Shown here: positions 35,611 to 44,855 of the stretch, piece by piece
How the letters are laid out: each line of letters starts with the position of its first letter
How positions within the stretch are numbered: the first letter of the stretch is position 1
Assembly (NCBI GenBank): GCA_025934435.1
Contig: JAICYB010000006.1
Span: forward strand, 1 to 64,000
DNA: 64,000 nucleotides
Reading direction: 5' to 3'
Source: Actinomycetes bacterium
GTDB taxonomy: Bacteria > Actinomycetota > JAICYB01
The notes under the pieces: generated by a model
The model's database searches: none
The model's input: only the letters and a program-made list of their open reading frames with translations
Told to the model about the DNA's origin: nothing
Position numbers and translations under genes: made by a program

Positions 35611-35934
35611 ATGAAGATCGACGGACTGCAGTTCGATGAGAAGGGACTCGTCCCCGCGGTGGTGCAGGAAGCGGATACGGACGAGGTACTGATGATGGGC
35701 TTCATGAACGAAGACGCGCTCCGGACTACGTACGAGAAGGGACTCGTGACGTTCTGGTCGCGGTCGCGACAGGAGCTCTGGACCAAAGGTGAGACGTCCG
35801 GCAATCGCCTGCGGCTCGAGAAGATCTACTTCAACTGCGAGGACAACTCGCTGCTGGTGAAGGCGCGTCTCGAAGGCGACGCCGTCTGTCACACGGGGAA
35901 CCGAACGTGCTATTACCGCGAGCTCGAGCCGTGA
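35611..35934 (+). CDS. hisI: Phosphoribosyl-AMP cyclohydrolase
   Basis: A 107-residue zinc enzyme opening the purine ring of phosphoribosyl-AMP. The family text is complete: EVLMMGFMNEDALRTT, TFWSRSRQELWTKGETSGN and a Cys-rich end with FNCEDNS and CHTGNRTCYY. It is the single-domain form; no HisE domain is fused. Neither hisE nor hisG is in this window. It is the last his gene before the trp leader. Confidence 0.96.
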   Translation: MKIDGLQFDEKGLVPAVVQEADTDEVLMMGFMNEDALRTTYEKGLVTFWSRSRQELWTKGETSGNRLRLEKIYFNCEDNSLLVKARLEGDAVCHTGNRTCYYRELEP

Positions 35935-35940
35935 TAGCCT
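35935..35940 (+). promoter_or_regulatory. Possible -10 box of the trp leader
   Basis: TAGCCT follows the hisI stop immediately and lies 15 bases before the leader-peptide ATG. The identical hexamer precedes trpD. The -35 region is poor, so readthrough from the his genes remains an alternative. Confidence 0.35.
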
Positions 35941-35955
35941 TTGCGTGTGTTGAAC

Positions 35956-36000
35956 ATGACCGCGCGCGGTGTTGGCCGATGGGAGTGGCTGCCCGGATAG
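35956..36000 (+). CDS. trpL: trp leader peptide with two Trp codons
   Basis: A 14-residue frame, MTARGVGRWEWLPG, with tryptophan codons at 35980-35982 and 35986-35988, ending just where the antiterminator segment begins. Two Trp codons in a peptide of this size directly before a terminator and trpE is the classic attenuator design known from E. coli, Streptomyces and Corynebacterium. Ribosome stalling on scarce charged tRNA-Trp would prevent the terminator from forming. No Shine-Dalgarno sequence is obvious. Confidence 0.85.
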   Translation: MTARGVGRWEWLPG

Positions 36001-36067
36001 GCGGCTGACACCCGCGCGCGTAGGTTCGCGAGCCGCCTCGTCCGAAGCGAGGCGGCTTTTCTTATTT
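35999..36067 (+). terminator. trp attenuator: alternative antiterminator and terminator hairpins
   Basis: Terminator: AGCCGCCTCG (36031-36040) pairs perfectly with CGAGGCGGCT (36048-36057) around a seven-base loop, then TTTTCTTATTT. Antiterminator: AGGCGGCT at 35999-36006, right after the leader peptide, is identical to the 3' terminator arm and can capture 36031-36038. A third pairing, CGCGCGCGG (35961-35969) with CCGCGCGCG (36012-36020), could block the antiterminator when the leader is fully translated. trpE starts 10 bases after the T-run. Confidence 0.9.
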
Positions 36068-36077
36068 GCGAGGAGAC

Positions 36078-38159
36078 ATGGAGAGCTACAAGACGAAGGG
36101 CGGCATCAACATCCGGTGCAACGTCGAGCGGATACCGGTCGACGGTGCGATCGAGCCTGTGCTCGATGCGCTCGACTCTCGGCGGGGGGTCGTCCTCGCA
36201 TCGAGCTACGAATACCCGGGCCGCTACACGCGCTGGGACATGGGCTTCGTCGATCCGCCGGTCGCGCTGACCGCCCGCGGCCGCTCGTACGCGATCGAGG
36301 CGCTGAACGAGCGCGGCGAAGTGCTGCTCGGCGCGATCTCGAAGAGCATTGACCTCACGGGCGAGATCCCCGAAGTCGCCGAACGCTTCCCGGAGGAGCA
36401 GCGGTCGCGCAAGCCGACGATCTTCACGGTTATCCGCCGGCTCGTCGATCTCTTCGCGTCGCCCGACGACGGGCACCTCGGCCTGTACGGCGCGTTCGGT
36501 TACGACCTCGTGTTCCAGTTCGAACAGCTGAAGCTCCGACTGGGTCGCGGCGAGCAGCGTGACCTCGTGCTCTACCTGCCCGACGAGTTGATCGTCGTCG
36601 ACCACCGGCGCGTCGTCGCTGAGTGCCGTTCCTACGAGTTCGAGACTTTGGACGGATCTACGGAAGGGCTCGCGCGTACCGGGAAGCAGTACCCATTCCA
36701 AGGCGTGAAGAAGGTCGATCGCGAATGTGACCACGAACCCGGCGAGTACGCAGCGGTCGTCGAGGTTGCGCGCGATGCGTTCCATCGCGGCGATCTGTTC
36801 GAGGTCGTGCCGTCGCGGACATTCTTCCGTCCGTGTCCCGCGTCGCCGTCCGAGATCTTCCGTCGTCTTCGCGAACGGAACCCGTCGCCGTATGGATTCT
36901 TGATCAACCTCGGTGACCGCGAGTACTTGGTCGGCGCATCGCCCGAGATGTACGTGCGCGTCGAGGGGAACCGCGTCGAGACCTGTCCGATCGCCGGGAC
37001 GATCGCCCGCGGCGTCGACCCGATCGCCGACGCCGAACAGATCCGGACGATCCTCAACTCACCGAAGGACGAATCCGAGCTCACGATGTGCACGGACGTC
37101 GATAGGAACGACAAAGCGCGGATCTGCGTCCCGGGATCCGTCCGCGTGATCGGACGCCGTCAGATCGAGATGTACTCGCGCTTGATCCACACGGTCGACC
37201 ATGTCGAAGGGCGGCTCCGCGACGGGTACGACGCGCTCGACGCGTTCCTCACCCACGCGTGGGCGGTCACGGTCACCGGTGCGCCGAAGATCTGGGCGAT
37301 GCAGTTCGTCGAGGACCACGAACGTTCGGCGCGCGCGTGGTACGGCGGCGCCGTCGGGCTCATCGGTTTCGACGGACGTCTGAACACCGGCCTCACCTTG
37401 CGGACGATCCGCATCGCGGATGGGATCGCGGAGGTCCGCGCGGGCGCCACGCTGCTGTACGACTCCGATCCGCACGAGGAGGAAGCGGAGACCACGATGA
37501 AGGCGTCCGCGTTGCTCGATGCCATCTCACGTCCGCGCGCGACGGCGGCCACGCTCGAGGAGGTGACGACCGCACCGGGTCGCGGGAAGACCGTGCTGCT
37601 CGTCGATCACCAGGACTCGTTCGTGCACACGCTCGCGGACTATTTCCGCCAGACGGGGGCCGACGTCGTCACGTGGCGCGCCGGGTTCCCGCACGCCGAT
37701 CTCGACGCTTTGAAGCCCGATCTCGTCGTGCTCTCGCCGGGGCCGGGAACGCCGAAGGACTTCGACGTCTCGGGAACGTTGCAGGCGTGCACCGATCGTT
37801 CGCTGCCGGTGTTCGGCGTCTGTCTCGGTTTGCAGGGGATCGTCGAGCATTTCGGAGGAAGCCTCGGCACGCTCGAGTATCCGATGCACGGGAAGGCATC
37901 ACGCGTCGCCGGGTTGCAAGGGAGCGTCTTCGCTGCGTTCCCCGACGATTTCGTCGCCGGACGCTACCACTCCCTCTATGCCATCGAGATGCCGGACGAC
38001 CTCGAAGTGACGGCGATGTCCGATGACGGCGTCGTGATGGGCGTGCAGCACCGTGAGCTGCCGGTGTGGGCCGTGCAGTTCCATCCCGAGTCGATCCTCA
38101 CGCTCGGTGACCGCCTCGGGCACCGCTTGATCGCGAACGTGATGACCGCATTGCGGTGA
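36078..38159 (+). CDS. trpE: Anthranilate synthase, fused TrpE-TrpG
   Basis: A 693-residue fusion. Residues about 1-490 are component I, which makes anthranilate from chorismate ([57 protein letters not shown]). Residues about 510-693 are the glutaminase component II ([34 protein letters not shown] with the nucleophile Cys, AVQFHPES). Such fusions are known in rhizobia and some actinobacteria. A GAGGAG ribosome site precedes the ATG. Transcription should be controlled by the attenuator directly upstream. Confidence 0.94.
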   Translation: MESYKTKGGINIRCNVERIPVDGAIEPVLDALDSRRGVVLASSYEYPGRYTRWDMGFVDPPVALTARGRSYAIEALNERGEVLLGAISKSIDLTGEIPEVAERFPEEQRSRKPTIFTVIRRLVDLFASPDDGHLGLYGAFGYDLVFQFEQLKLRLGRGEQRDLVLYLPDELIVVDHRRVVAECRSYEFETLDGSTEGLARTGKQYPFQGVKKVDRECDHEPGEYAAVVEVARDAFHRGDLFEVVPSRTFFRPCPASPSEIFRRLRERNPSPYGFLINLGDREYLVGASPEMYVRVEGNRVETCPIAGTIARGVDPIADAEQIRTILNSPKDESELTMCTDVDRNDKARICVPGSVRVIGRRQIEMYSRLIHTVDHVEGRLRDGYDALDAFLTHAWAVTVTGAPKIWAMQFVEDHERSARAWYGGAVGLIGFDGRLNTGLTLRTIRIADGIAEVRAGATLLYDSDPHEEEAETTMKASALLDAISRPRATAATLEEVTTAPGRGKTVLLVDHQDSFVHTLADYFRQTGADVVTWRAGFPHADLDALKPDLVVLSPGPGTPKDFDVSGTLQACTDRSLPVFGVCLGLQGIVEHFGGSLGTLEYPMHGKASRVAGLQGSVFAAFPDDFVAGRYHSLYAIEMPDDLEVTAMSDDGVVMGVQHRELPVWAVQFHPESILTLGDRLGHRLIANVMTALR

Positions 38160-39049
38160 TCGATCCGCGCGACGTCATCGCAGCGTGGGGTATCGAAGCG
38201 CGATCGTTCCGGCGCCCGGAGCGCGGGACGAACAACCTCGTCTGGATCGTCGACGACGGCTTCGTCCTGCGCGTGTACCAGAATCTCGACGCACGTCGGG
38301 TGGCTGCCGAGCATCGCTTGCTGGCGGCGATCGATGAGCATCGTCCGCCGTTCGCGGTGCCGATGCCGATCCCGATCGCCTCGGGCGGCGGCGAGACGAT
38401 AGTTGCGACGCCCGACGGACCCGCCGCGCTCTACTCGTTGCTGCTTGGGCGGATCGCCGGCGCCACGGACCTCGCGCTCGTGGGAGCGGCCGTCGGAGAC
38501 CTCATGGCCGTTCTCGGCGAGCTTCCGCACGATGTTGCGCCGATGGACTGGCGCGTCCCGCTGGCCGGCACTCATCCCGCCGTTCCCGACGTCGGCGCGC
38601 TCGTCGAGGAGCTGCGTGACGTCGCGCCGGACGCGGCCGGTCTCGACACGTTCGCGAATCTCTGGGAACGCGTCGATACCGATTACGAACGTGAGACCTT
38701 GCCTGTCCAGGTCTGCCACCTCGACGTTGGGATGAGCAACGTCCTCATCGACGGCGGGCGCGTAACGGCGATCCTCGACTTCGAGATCGCCGGGCTCGAT
38801 CTGCGCGTGAACGAGTTCGTCGGCGCCCTCGTGAATTGCACCGACACACCGGACGAAGAACGTGTCTTCACGGATGGGTTCAGGTCGTGCTTCGACCTAC
38901 GATCCGACGAATGGGCGGCCGTACCGCGGCTCCGTGTGCTGCGCCGGCTCGCGACAACCGTCTGGCGGGCCGGACGATGGCGCGAGGGGAAGGCGACGCT
39001 CGACGAGGTGCTCGCGCGGCTCGAGGCCTTACAGAACCTTTACATCTGA
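38156..39049 (+). CDS. APH-fold phosphotransferase (homoserine kinase II-like)
   Basis: A 297-residue protein of the aminoglycoside phosphotransferase/choline kinase fold. The catalytic loop is [12 protein letters not shown] and the metal-binding text [10 protein letters not shown]. The N-terminal part [20 protein letters not shown] resembles ThrB-type homoserine kinases, which belong to this fold, but the substrate cannot be told from sequence. The GTG shares GTGA with the trpE stop, so it is translated with the trp genes. Confidence 0.8.
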   Translation: MIDPRDVIAAWGIEARSFRRPERGTNNLVWIVDDGFVLRVYQNLDARRVAAEHRLLAAIDEHRPPFAVPMPIPIASGGGETIVATPDGPAALYSLLLGRIAGATDLALVGAAVGDLMAVLGELPHDVAPMDWRVPLAGTHPAVPDVGALVEELRDVAPDAAGLDTFANLWERVDTDYERETLPVQVCHLDVGMSNVLIDGGRVTAILDFEIAGLDLRVNEFVGALVNCTDTPDEERVFTDGFRSCFDLRSDEWAAVPRLRVLRRLATTVWRAGRWREGKATLDEVLARLEALQNLYI

Positions 39050-39111
39050 CAGACACGCGCCGACCACGTCCGGACGATGCTTCTTCCGTACGAACGAAAA
39101 GGAGGCATCGA

Positions 39112-39609
39112 ATGGGGAACTTCGTGAAGCGGAACATCGCGGTCATAGCGGCTGGTGCCGTGGTCATCGTCGGAGGGAGCTACGTCGGGGCGAAGGCGCT
39201 CACGGCGCCGCAGCAGGTGACGCTCGACGCCGCGAGCACCAGCCCGGCGCCGGCGAGCAGCGCGCAGGAGAGAGGTCTCGTGCGCGGGGAAGGCGTGTTC
39301 GCGCGCCGGAACGGCACGGTCACCGCGCAGGTGAACCGCGGCGTCCTGCAGAGCATCGACGGGACGACCCTCGTCATCTCCGAAGCGGACGGGACCACGC
39401 AGCGCGTCGAGACCACAAGTGATACGCGGTTCCGTCGTGACGGCAACAAGGCGTCGCTCTCCGACCTGAAGGCCGGCGACCACGTCGGAACGATCGTCGT
39501 CAAGCAAGGCGACGCGTACGTGACGCGCCTGGTTCGCGCGTTCTCACCCGGCGCCTGGAACTCACGGCGGTCGCAGCGTCTGCAGCGCCGGGGCGCGGCT
39601 AATCTCTGA
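39112..39609 (+). CDS. Exported DUF5666-like protein
   Basis: A 165-residue protein with an N-terminal transmembrane or signal segment (about residues 8-28, IAVIAAGAVVIVGGSYVGA), a Ser/Ala/Pro linker and a small beta domain (GVLQSIDGTTLVISEADGTTQRVETTSDTRFRR ... LKAGDHVGTIVVKQGDAYVTRLV), which looks like DUF5666. A near-perfect ribosome site (AAAAGGAGG) precedes the ATG. It lies four bases before a response-regulator gene, so it may be sensed by, or regulated with, the two-component system. Confidence 0.75.
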   Translation: MGNFVKRNIAVIAAGAVVIVGGSYVGAKALTAPQQVTLDAASTSPAPASSAQERGLVRGEGVFARRNGTVTAQVNRGVLQSIDGTTLVISEADGTTQRVETTSDTRFRRDGNKASLSDLKAGDHVGTIVVKQGDAYVTRLVRAFSPGAWNSRRSQRLQRRGAANL

Positions 39610-39612
39610 TAC

Positions 39613-40287
39613 GTGAAGCGAACCGTTCTTGTCGTCGAGGACGAGAAGGCGATCGCCGACGTCGTCGAGATGTATCTCGACCAAGGCAATTTCCGGACTC
39701 GTCTCGCGACGACGGGGGCCGAGGCGCGCAAGCAGCTCCAGGATCCGTCGATCGGCCTCGTGCTCCTCGATCTGGGGCTCCCGGACGACGACGGCCTCGA
39801 AGTCCTTCGCGAGATCCGAACGCGAGGTGCGCTTCCGGTCATCGTCGTCACGGCCAGAGACGGCGAGACCGATCGCATCCTCGGCCTGGAGCTCGGCGCC
39901 GACGACTACGTGACGAAACCGTTCTCGCCGCGCGAGCTCGTGGCGCGCGTGAAAGCGGTGCTTCGCCGGGAAGAGCGAACCGAGACGACGGACGGAACGC
40001 CCGTCGTCGCCGGAAGCGTCCGGCTCGATCCGACGTCGCGCGAAGTCCAGGTCCACGGTGCGGATGTCGAACTGACGCGGAAGGAGTTCGATCTGCTTGC
40101 CTACCTCGTCGCGCGTCCGGGCCGCGTCCTTTCGCGGACGCAGCTCCTCGAAGCGGTGTGGGGCTACCCGGACGACGTCGATTCGCGCACGGTCGACGTG
40201 CACATCGCGCAGCTCCGACGGAAGCTCGGCGATTCCTGTCCGCTCAAGACCGTGCGCGGGGTGGGGTACAAGGCGGATGGAGGCTAA
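39613..40287 (+). CDS. OmpR/PhoB-family response regulator
   Basis: A 224-residue regulator. The receiver domain has the acidic pocket VVEDE, the phosphoacceptor Asp53 in LLDLGLP and the lysine in YVTKPFSPRELVARV. The winged-helix DNA-binding domain (about residues 130-222) includes LTRKEFDLLAYLVARPGRVLSR and HIAQLRRKLGD. Start is GTG at 39613. The end overlaps the sensor kinase gene by 11 bases, so the two are partners. Confidence 0.94.
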   Translation: MKRTVLVVEDEKAIADVVEMYLDQGNFRTRLATTGAEARKQLQDPSIGLVLLDLGLPDDDGLEVLREIRTRGALPVIVVTARDGETDRILGLELGADDYVTKPFSPRELVARVKAVLRREERTETTDGTPVVAGSVRLDPTSREVQVHGADVELTRKEFDLLAYLVARPGRVLSRTQLLEAVWGYPDDVDSRTVDVHIAQLRRKLGDSCPLKTVRGVGYKADGG

Positions 40288-41557
40288 GAAGCGTTCGTCC
40301 CTCCGGCGGGTGCTCTTGCTGTCGATCGTCGGTTCGTCGCTCGGGGCCGTTCTCATCACGGCTCTCGTCACCGTCGGGCTGACTCGGATCGGCGCACCGC
40401 AGCGTGCGATCGCGTCGCTCCGGAACGAAGCATCGAGCGTCGCCGACGTCGCATCGGGGCTCCCGTGCGCGGACGCGGCCCGTCCGGCGCAGCTGGCGAG
40501 GCAACTCGGCGCGCGGGTGCGGTTCGTCCCGGACGGTTCGCGTCGTCTGCTCGCGTCGGTGACGCAAGCTGAAGGAAGGACGACGCTCCTCGGACGCGAT
40601 GTGTACTTCTCGTCGGTTCCGGCGACGATCTGCGGAACGACGGGCCGCTTGTTCGTGTTCACCGCCGTCACCGACGCGCCTGCGCTGCCGACCGGGTTCG
40701 GCCGGCGTCTCCTCCTCGCGGGGCTTCTTGCGTTCGCGGGCGCGTCGCTGCTCGCCTTCGTGTTGTCGCGCCGGATGTCGCGTCCGCTCAAGGAGCTTGC
40801 GGACGCCGCACGGTCGTTCAACGTACCGGCATCGCCGACGAACACCGACACGCTCGAGGTCGCGGAGCTCAAGGAGTCGCTCGCCGAGATGGTCACCGAT
40901 CTCCGCGACGCCCGCGACCGCGAAAAGGCCTTCCTGCTGTCGATCTCGCACGAGCTCCGCACGCCGTTGACCGCGATCCGCGGCTACGCCGAAGCGCTCG
41001 CGGACGGCACCGCGCGGCGTCCGCGCCAAGCCGGCGAGGTGATGCTCGGCGAGTCGAAGCGCCTCGAGCGGCTCGTGCAAGACCTGCTCGACCTCGGACG
41101 GATCGAAGCCGGGGAGTTCTCGATAGAGCTTCGCTCCGTCGACGTCTGCGACGTGGCGGCGTCCGTCGTCGACGCGCTGCGTCCGCTCGCGAAGGAGCAG
41201 GACGTGTCACTTGTGCTCGAGGCTTCGACGGCATCGGTCGTCCGCACCGATCCCGATCGTGTCCATCAGATGATCGCCAACCTCGTCGAGAACGCGATGC
41301 GAGTCGCACAGACGGTTCATGTCGAGGTGGCTCCGGCGTGCGTGCGGATCCGCGACGAAGGCCCGGGACTCGACGCAGAGGACGTCGCCCATGCCTTCGA
41401 GCGTTTCTATCTGTGGCGTCGCTATCGCGGCGATCGCGCCGTCGGCACCGGCCTCGGTCTCGCGATCGTCGGCGAGCTCGCGCGGCGTCTCGGCGTGAAG
41501 ATCAACATCACGTCAGATCACGGAACGACCTTCGAGCTCCGCTTCGATGCGTCGTAG
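40277..41557 (+). CDS. Sensor histidine kinase
   Basis: A 426-residue membrane kinase. Transmembrane helices lie at about residues 14-36 and 145-165, bracketing an extracytoplasmic sensor of about 110 residues of no known type with two cysteines. A HAMP region (RRMSRPLKELADAARSF) follows, then the HisKA text SISHELRTPLTAIRGYAEAL with the phosphorylated His225, and the ATPase motifs NLVENAMR, RDEGPGL and GTGLGLAIVGELARRLG. It overlaps the regulator upstream and the M28 lipoprotein gene downstream by 11 bases each. Confidence 0.93.
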   Translation: MEAKKRSSLRRVLLLSIVGSSLGAVLITALVTVGLTRIGAPQRAIASLRNEASSVADVASGLPCADAARPAQLARQLGARVRFVPDGSRRLLASVTQAEGRTTLLGRDVYFSSVPATICGTTGRLFVFTAVTDAPALPTGFGRRLLLAGLLAFAGASLLAFVLSRRMSRPLKELADAARSFNVPASPTNTDTLEVAELKESLAEMVTDLRDARDREKAFLLSISHELRTPLTAIRGYAEALADGTARRPRQAGEVMLGESKRLERLVQDLLDLGRIEAGEFSIELRSVDVCDVAASVVDALRPLAKEQDVSLVLEASTASVVRTDPDRVHQMIANLVENAMRVAQTVHVEVAPACVRIRDEGPGLDAEDVAHAFERFYLWRRYRGDRAVGTGLGLAIVGELARRLGVKINITSDHGTTFELRFDAS

Positions 41558-42464
41558 CGCGGTTCTCGTGTGCGCGCTGTTCCTCGTCGCGTCGTGCGGT
41601 CGGGAGCGCAGTGCACTGCCGACGGCGTCGCCGCCCCCGACGCCGCCTGCGACACCGACGGCCACGCCCGTTCCGACGCCGGATCCCGGCGCCTTCTCGC
41701 TCGCGAACGCGATGACGACCGACCGCTACCTCGCGCAGAAGATCGGCATCCGCGAAACGGGAACGCCTGGGGACGTCGCGACAGCGTCGTTCATCGTCTC
41801 GCAGCTCACGAAGATCGGTCTGCATGTCACGCAGCAGACGTTCCCGCTCCCGAAAGGCGGGACGTCGACCAACATCATCGGCGCACCGGCGAACTTCGAC
41901 ATCAACAAGCCGTATCTGATCGTCGGAGGCCATCGCGACTCGCTTCGCGGTCCGGGCGCGAACGACAACGGAACGGGCATCGCCGTGTCGCTCGAGGTCG
42001 CGCGAGCGCTGGCGGTTCGTCCGGCGCGTTTGCCCGTGCTGTTCGTCGCCTTCGGTGCGGAGGAGGTCGAACCCGACAAGAACCACTCGCATCACGTCGG
42101 GTCGAAGGCGTATGTCGCGGCGATGTCGGACGCCGCCCGTCGCGATCTCGTGTCGTTCCTGAACATCGACATGGTCGGATGGGGGACCGAGATCCACTGC
42201 CCGCGGATGGTGACCGGGACGACCGAAGGTGCCGACCGCTGCACGCGGATCGCGCGTCAGCTCGGGATCCCCGTCCTCGAGGAGGTGCAGCCGAACTACT
42301 CCGACCACGGCACGTTCATCCTCGCCAACATGGACGCCGCGTGGATCTGGGCCGGAGACGACCTCTGCTGCTACCACTCGCCCCGCGACACGATGTCGCG
42401 CGTGAAGCCCGACGAGGTCGACCGCGCCGGGAGGCTCGCCGTCGCGCTGCTCCGCAGCTATTAG
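41547..42464 (+). CDS. M28-family metallopeptidase lipoprotein
   Basis: A 305-residue exported protein. The lipobox LVASC marks Cys17 for lipidation by the LspA route; a linker of Pro/Thr/Ala repeats follows (residues 27-46). The zinc-binding residues of M28 aminopeptidases are readable: GGHRDSLRG, GANDNGTG, FGAEEVE, LNIDMVG and a late YHSPRDT. It is probably a cell-surface aminopeptidase or glutaminyl-cyclase-like enzyme. It starts inside the kinase gene, so it may be part of that regulon. Its TAG stop opens a possible -10 box for trpD. Confidence 0.87.
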   Translation: MRRSAVLVCALFLVASCGRERSALPTASPPPTPPATPTATPVPTPDPGAFSLANAMTTDRYLAQKIGIRETGTPGDVATASFIVSQLTKIGLHVTQQTFPLPKGGTSTNIIGAPANFDINKPYLIVGGHRDSLRGPGANDNGTGIAVSLEVARALAVRPARLPVLFVAFGAEEVEPDKNHSHHVGSKAYVAAMSDAARRDLVSFLNIDMVGWGTEIHCPRMVTGTTEGADRCTRIARQLGIPVLEEVQPNYSDHGTFILANMDAAWIWAGDDLCCYHSPRDTMSRVKPDEVDRAGRLAVALLRSY

Positions 42465-42467
42465 CCT
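42462..42467 (+). promoter_or_regulatory. Possible -10 box for trpD (leaderless)
   Basis: TAGCCT, nine bases before the trpD ATG, starts with the stop codon of the peptidase gene. The same hexamer occurs at the trp leader. No -35 is clear. Confidence 0.3.
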
Positions 42468-42476
42468 TGGTGCGGG

Positions 42477-43493
42477 ATGGCGATCCGTGAGGCGTTGGAC
42501 AAGCTGCTCGCCGGCACCGATCTGACGTCGGACGAAGCCGCCGGCGCGCTCGGCGAGATCGTGACCGGTGACGTCCCCGACGCGATGATCGCGGCCTTCC
42601 TCGTCGCGCTGCGGATCAAGGGCGAGACACCGGCCGAGGTCGCCGGGCTCGCGATGACCATGCGCGACAACGCCGTGGCGGTTCGTCCGCGCACGACCGG
42701 TCTCGTCGATACATGCGGGACCGGCGGGGACGGCACGGGCACGGCGAACATCTCGACGGCGGCCGCCTTCGTCGTCGCCGGCGCCGGGCTCCCGGTGGCG
42801 AAGCACGGGAACCGCGCGCTGTCGTCGACGTCGGGTTCGGCGGACGTCCTCGAGGTGCTCGGCGTGCCGCTCGACCTGACCGCGGACGACGTCGCGCGCT
42901 GCATCGACGAGGTCGGCATCGGTTTCATGTTCGCGCCGGCGTTCCATCCGGCGACGGCGAAGGTCATGCCCGTCCGGCGCGCGCTCGGGATCCGCACAGC
43001 GTTCAACGTCCTCGGCCCCCTGACAAATCCCGCTCGCCCGACGTATCAGCTCGTCGGTGTCGGAGACCCGGAGCAAGCGGATCTCATCGCGCACGCGCTG
43101 GCCGCACTCGGCGTGACCAAAGCGCTCGTCGTGGCCGGCGCCGGAGGCCCGGACGAGCTGACGTGCGCCGGCCCGAACATCGTGATCACCGTGCACGGAC
43201 ACGACATCACGCACGACATGATCGGTGCGTCCGACGTCGATCTCGACACGAGTCCGCTCGATGCGATCAAGGGTGGGACGCCCGAACAGAACGCGGAAAC
43301 GCTCCGGGCGGTGCTCGAAGGCAAGCCGGGCCCGGTCGGCGACTGTGTCCTGTTCAACGCCGGTGCGGCGTTCGTCGCCGCCGAGCAGGCATCGACGATC
43401 GCGAACGGCGTCGAACACGCGCGAGCGGTTATCTCCGACGGCCGGGCACTCGCCGCTCTCGATCGCTACCTCGCATTCGTCGGTTCGTTGTGA
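42477..43493 (+). CDS. trpD: Anthranilate phosphoribosyltransferase
   Basis: A 338-residue enzyme joining anthranilate to PRPP. The N-terminal helices are followed by the signature DTCGTGGDGTGTANISTAAAFVVAGAGLPVAKHGNRALSS (pyrophosphate and anthranilate sites) and FAPAFHPATAKVMPVRRALGIRTAFNVLGPLTNPA. Start is ATG at 42477, 12 bases after the peptidase gene. It begins the second trp block, separated from trpE by five genes. Its stop shares TTGTGA with the trpC GTG. Confidence 0.95.
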   Translation: MAIREALDKLLAGTDLTSDEAAGALGEIVTGDVPDAMIAAFLVALRIKGETPAEVAGLAMTMRDNAVAVRPRTTGLVDTCGTGGDGTGTANISTAAAFVVAGAGLPVAKHGNRALSSTSGSADVLEVLGVPLDLTADDVARCIDEVGIGFMFAPAFHPATAKVMPVRRALGIRTAFNVLGPLTNPARPTYQLVGVGDPEQADLIAHALAALGVTKALVVAGAGGPDELTCAGPNIVITVHGHDITHDMIGASDVDLDTSPLDAIKGGTPEQNAETLRAVLEGKPGPVGDCVLFNAGAAFVAAEQASTIANGVEHARAVISDGRALAALDRYLAFVGSL

Positions 43494-44239
43494 GCTTCCT
43501 CGAGCGCATCGTCGCTTCGCGACGCGCGGCGATCGCGTCACTCCGGCCGTCGCTCGACGGCGCGCAGCCGCCGGTCCGCGACTTCCGAACCGCGCTCGCG
43601 GCGCCCGGGATGTCGCTCATCGCCGAGATCAAGCGGCGCTCACCGTCGAAGGGCGACCTGAATCCATCGCTCGATCCCGCCACGATGGCGAAGTCGTACG
43701 AGCACGCCGGTGCTCGCGCGGTCTCGGTGCTGTGCGAGCCGGAGTTCTTCGGTGGTTCGTCCGACGATCTCGTCGCGGCTCGCGAAGCGACGGACGTCCC
43801 GGTTCTGTGGAAGGACTTCGTCCTCGAGCGTGTGCAACTCGAAGAGGCTCGTTCGAAAGGGGCGGACGCCGCCCTGCTGATCGTCCGCATGCTCGACGAC
43901 GAGCTCGCGTCCCTCGTCGCGGCGTGCCGAGAGCTCGGGTTGATGCCACTGGTCGAGATCTTCAACGAGGAAGATCTGCGGCGGGCGCTCGATGCCGGCG
44001 CCGACGTCGTCGGGGTGAACCACCGCGACCTCGAGACCTTCGAAGAAGATCCTGAAGCGACGAAGCGATTGCGTCCGCTCGTTCCGGATGACGTCATCCT
44101 CGTTGCCGAGTCGGCGATCGAGACGCGCGCCGACGTCGAAGCGCTCGAAGCGATCGGTGTGCAGGCGATGCTCGTCGGTGAGGCGATCGTGACCGCGGGC
44201 GATCCTGAGGCGAAGATCAGGGAACTGCTTGGGGCTTAG
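43490..44239 (+). CDS. trpC: Indole-3-glycerol phosphate synthase
   Basis: A 249-residue TIM barrel closing the indole ring. The family text is clear: SLIAEIKRRSPSKGDL with the catalytic lysine, LCEPEFFGGS, PVLWKDFVLE, VEIFNEEDL, GVNHRDLETF and LVAESAIET. The GTG at 43490 shares GTGA with trpD; the long open frame upstream is a shadow of trpD. The end overlaps trpF by 11 bases. Confidence 0.95.
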   Translation: MSFLERIVASRRAAIASLRPSLDGAQPPVRDFRTALAAPGMSLIAEIKRRSPSKGDLNPSLDPATMAKSYEHAGARAVSVLCEPEFFGGSSDDLVAAREATDVPVLWKDFVLERVQLEEARSKGADAALLIVRMLDDELASLVAACRELGLMPLVEIFNEEDLRRALDAGADVVGVNHRDLETFEEDPEATKRLRPLVPDDVILVAESAIETRADVEALEAIGVQAMLVGEAIVTAGDPEAKIRELLGA

Positions 44240-44855
44240 CGACTCGCGCGGGATCTGGGTGAAGATCGACGGCGTCACGACGCCGGACGATGCAGCCGCG
44301 GCCGTAGCCGCCGGTGCATCGGCCGTCGGGATGATCTTCGCGCCGTCCCCCCGGCGTGTCTCCGTGGATCTCGCGAAGGACATCCGTGCTGCGATCCCTC
44401 CCGAGGTGTCCGCGTTCGGCGTGTTCGACGACTCGCAGCCGCGCGAGGTCGGTGAGATCGCGGAAGGCTTGTCCCTCGACGGCGTGCAGTTCCCCGCAGC
44501 GCTCGTCGCCGGACGATTCACTCCGCGGGGAGTGATGGTCCTGCGGACGATCCGCGTCCGTGACGCCGAAGATCTCGTCGAAGTGGAGCGCCTGAAGTGC
44601 GACGCGCTGCACCTGGACGCCTATGTCGAGGGCGCGCTCGGCGGAACGGGTGTGCTCGCGCCGTGGGAGGTCATCGAAGCGCACCGTCCGGGCGTGCCGT
44701 TCGTGATCAGCGGCGGCCTCAAGCCGTCGAACGTCGCGGATGCGATCGCGCGCCTGGACCCCGCGGGCGTGGATGTCTCGTCCGGCGTAGAGATATCTCC
44801 GGGCGTGAAGGACCATGAAGCGATGGCTGACTTCGTGAGGCGAGCCCGCTCATAG
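44229..44855 (+). CDS. trpF: Phosphoribosylanthranilate isomerase-like TrpF, catalytic Cys replaced by Asp
   Basis: A 208-residue TIM barrel with many TrpF landmarks: AGASAVGMIFAPSPRRVS, FGVF, GGTG, FVISGGLKPSNV and VDVSSGVEISPGVKDH. However, the usual VKICG strand reads VKIDG, so the catalytic cysteine (Cys7 in Thermotoga TrpF) is Asp14, and the usual QLHG is QFPA. The second catalytic Asp may be in LHLDAYVEG. The GAC codon differs from a Cys codon at two positions, so a sequencing slip is unlikely. Start TTG overlaps trpC. The trp neighbours support the role. Confidence 0.87.
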   Translation: MGLSDSRGIWVKIDGVTTPDDAAAAVAAGASAVGMIFAPSPRRVSVDLAKDIRAAIPPEVSAFGVFDDSQPREVGEIAEGLSLDGVQFPAALVAGRFTPRGVMVLRTIRVRDAEDLVEVERLKCDALHLDAYVEGALGGTGVLAPWEVIEAHRPGVPFVISGGLKPSNVADAIARLDPAGVDVSSGVEISPGVKDHEAMADFVRRARS

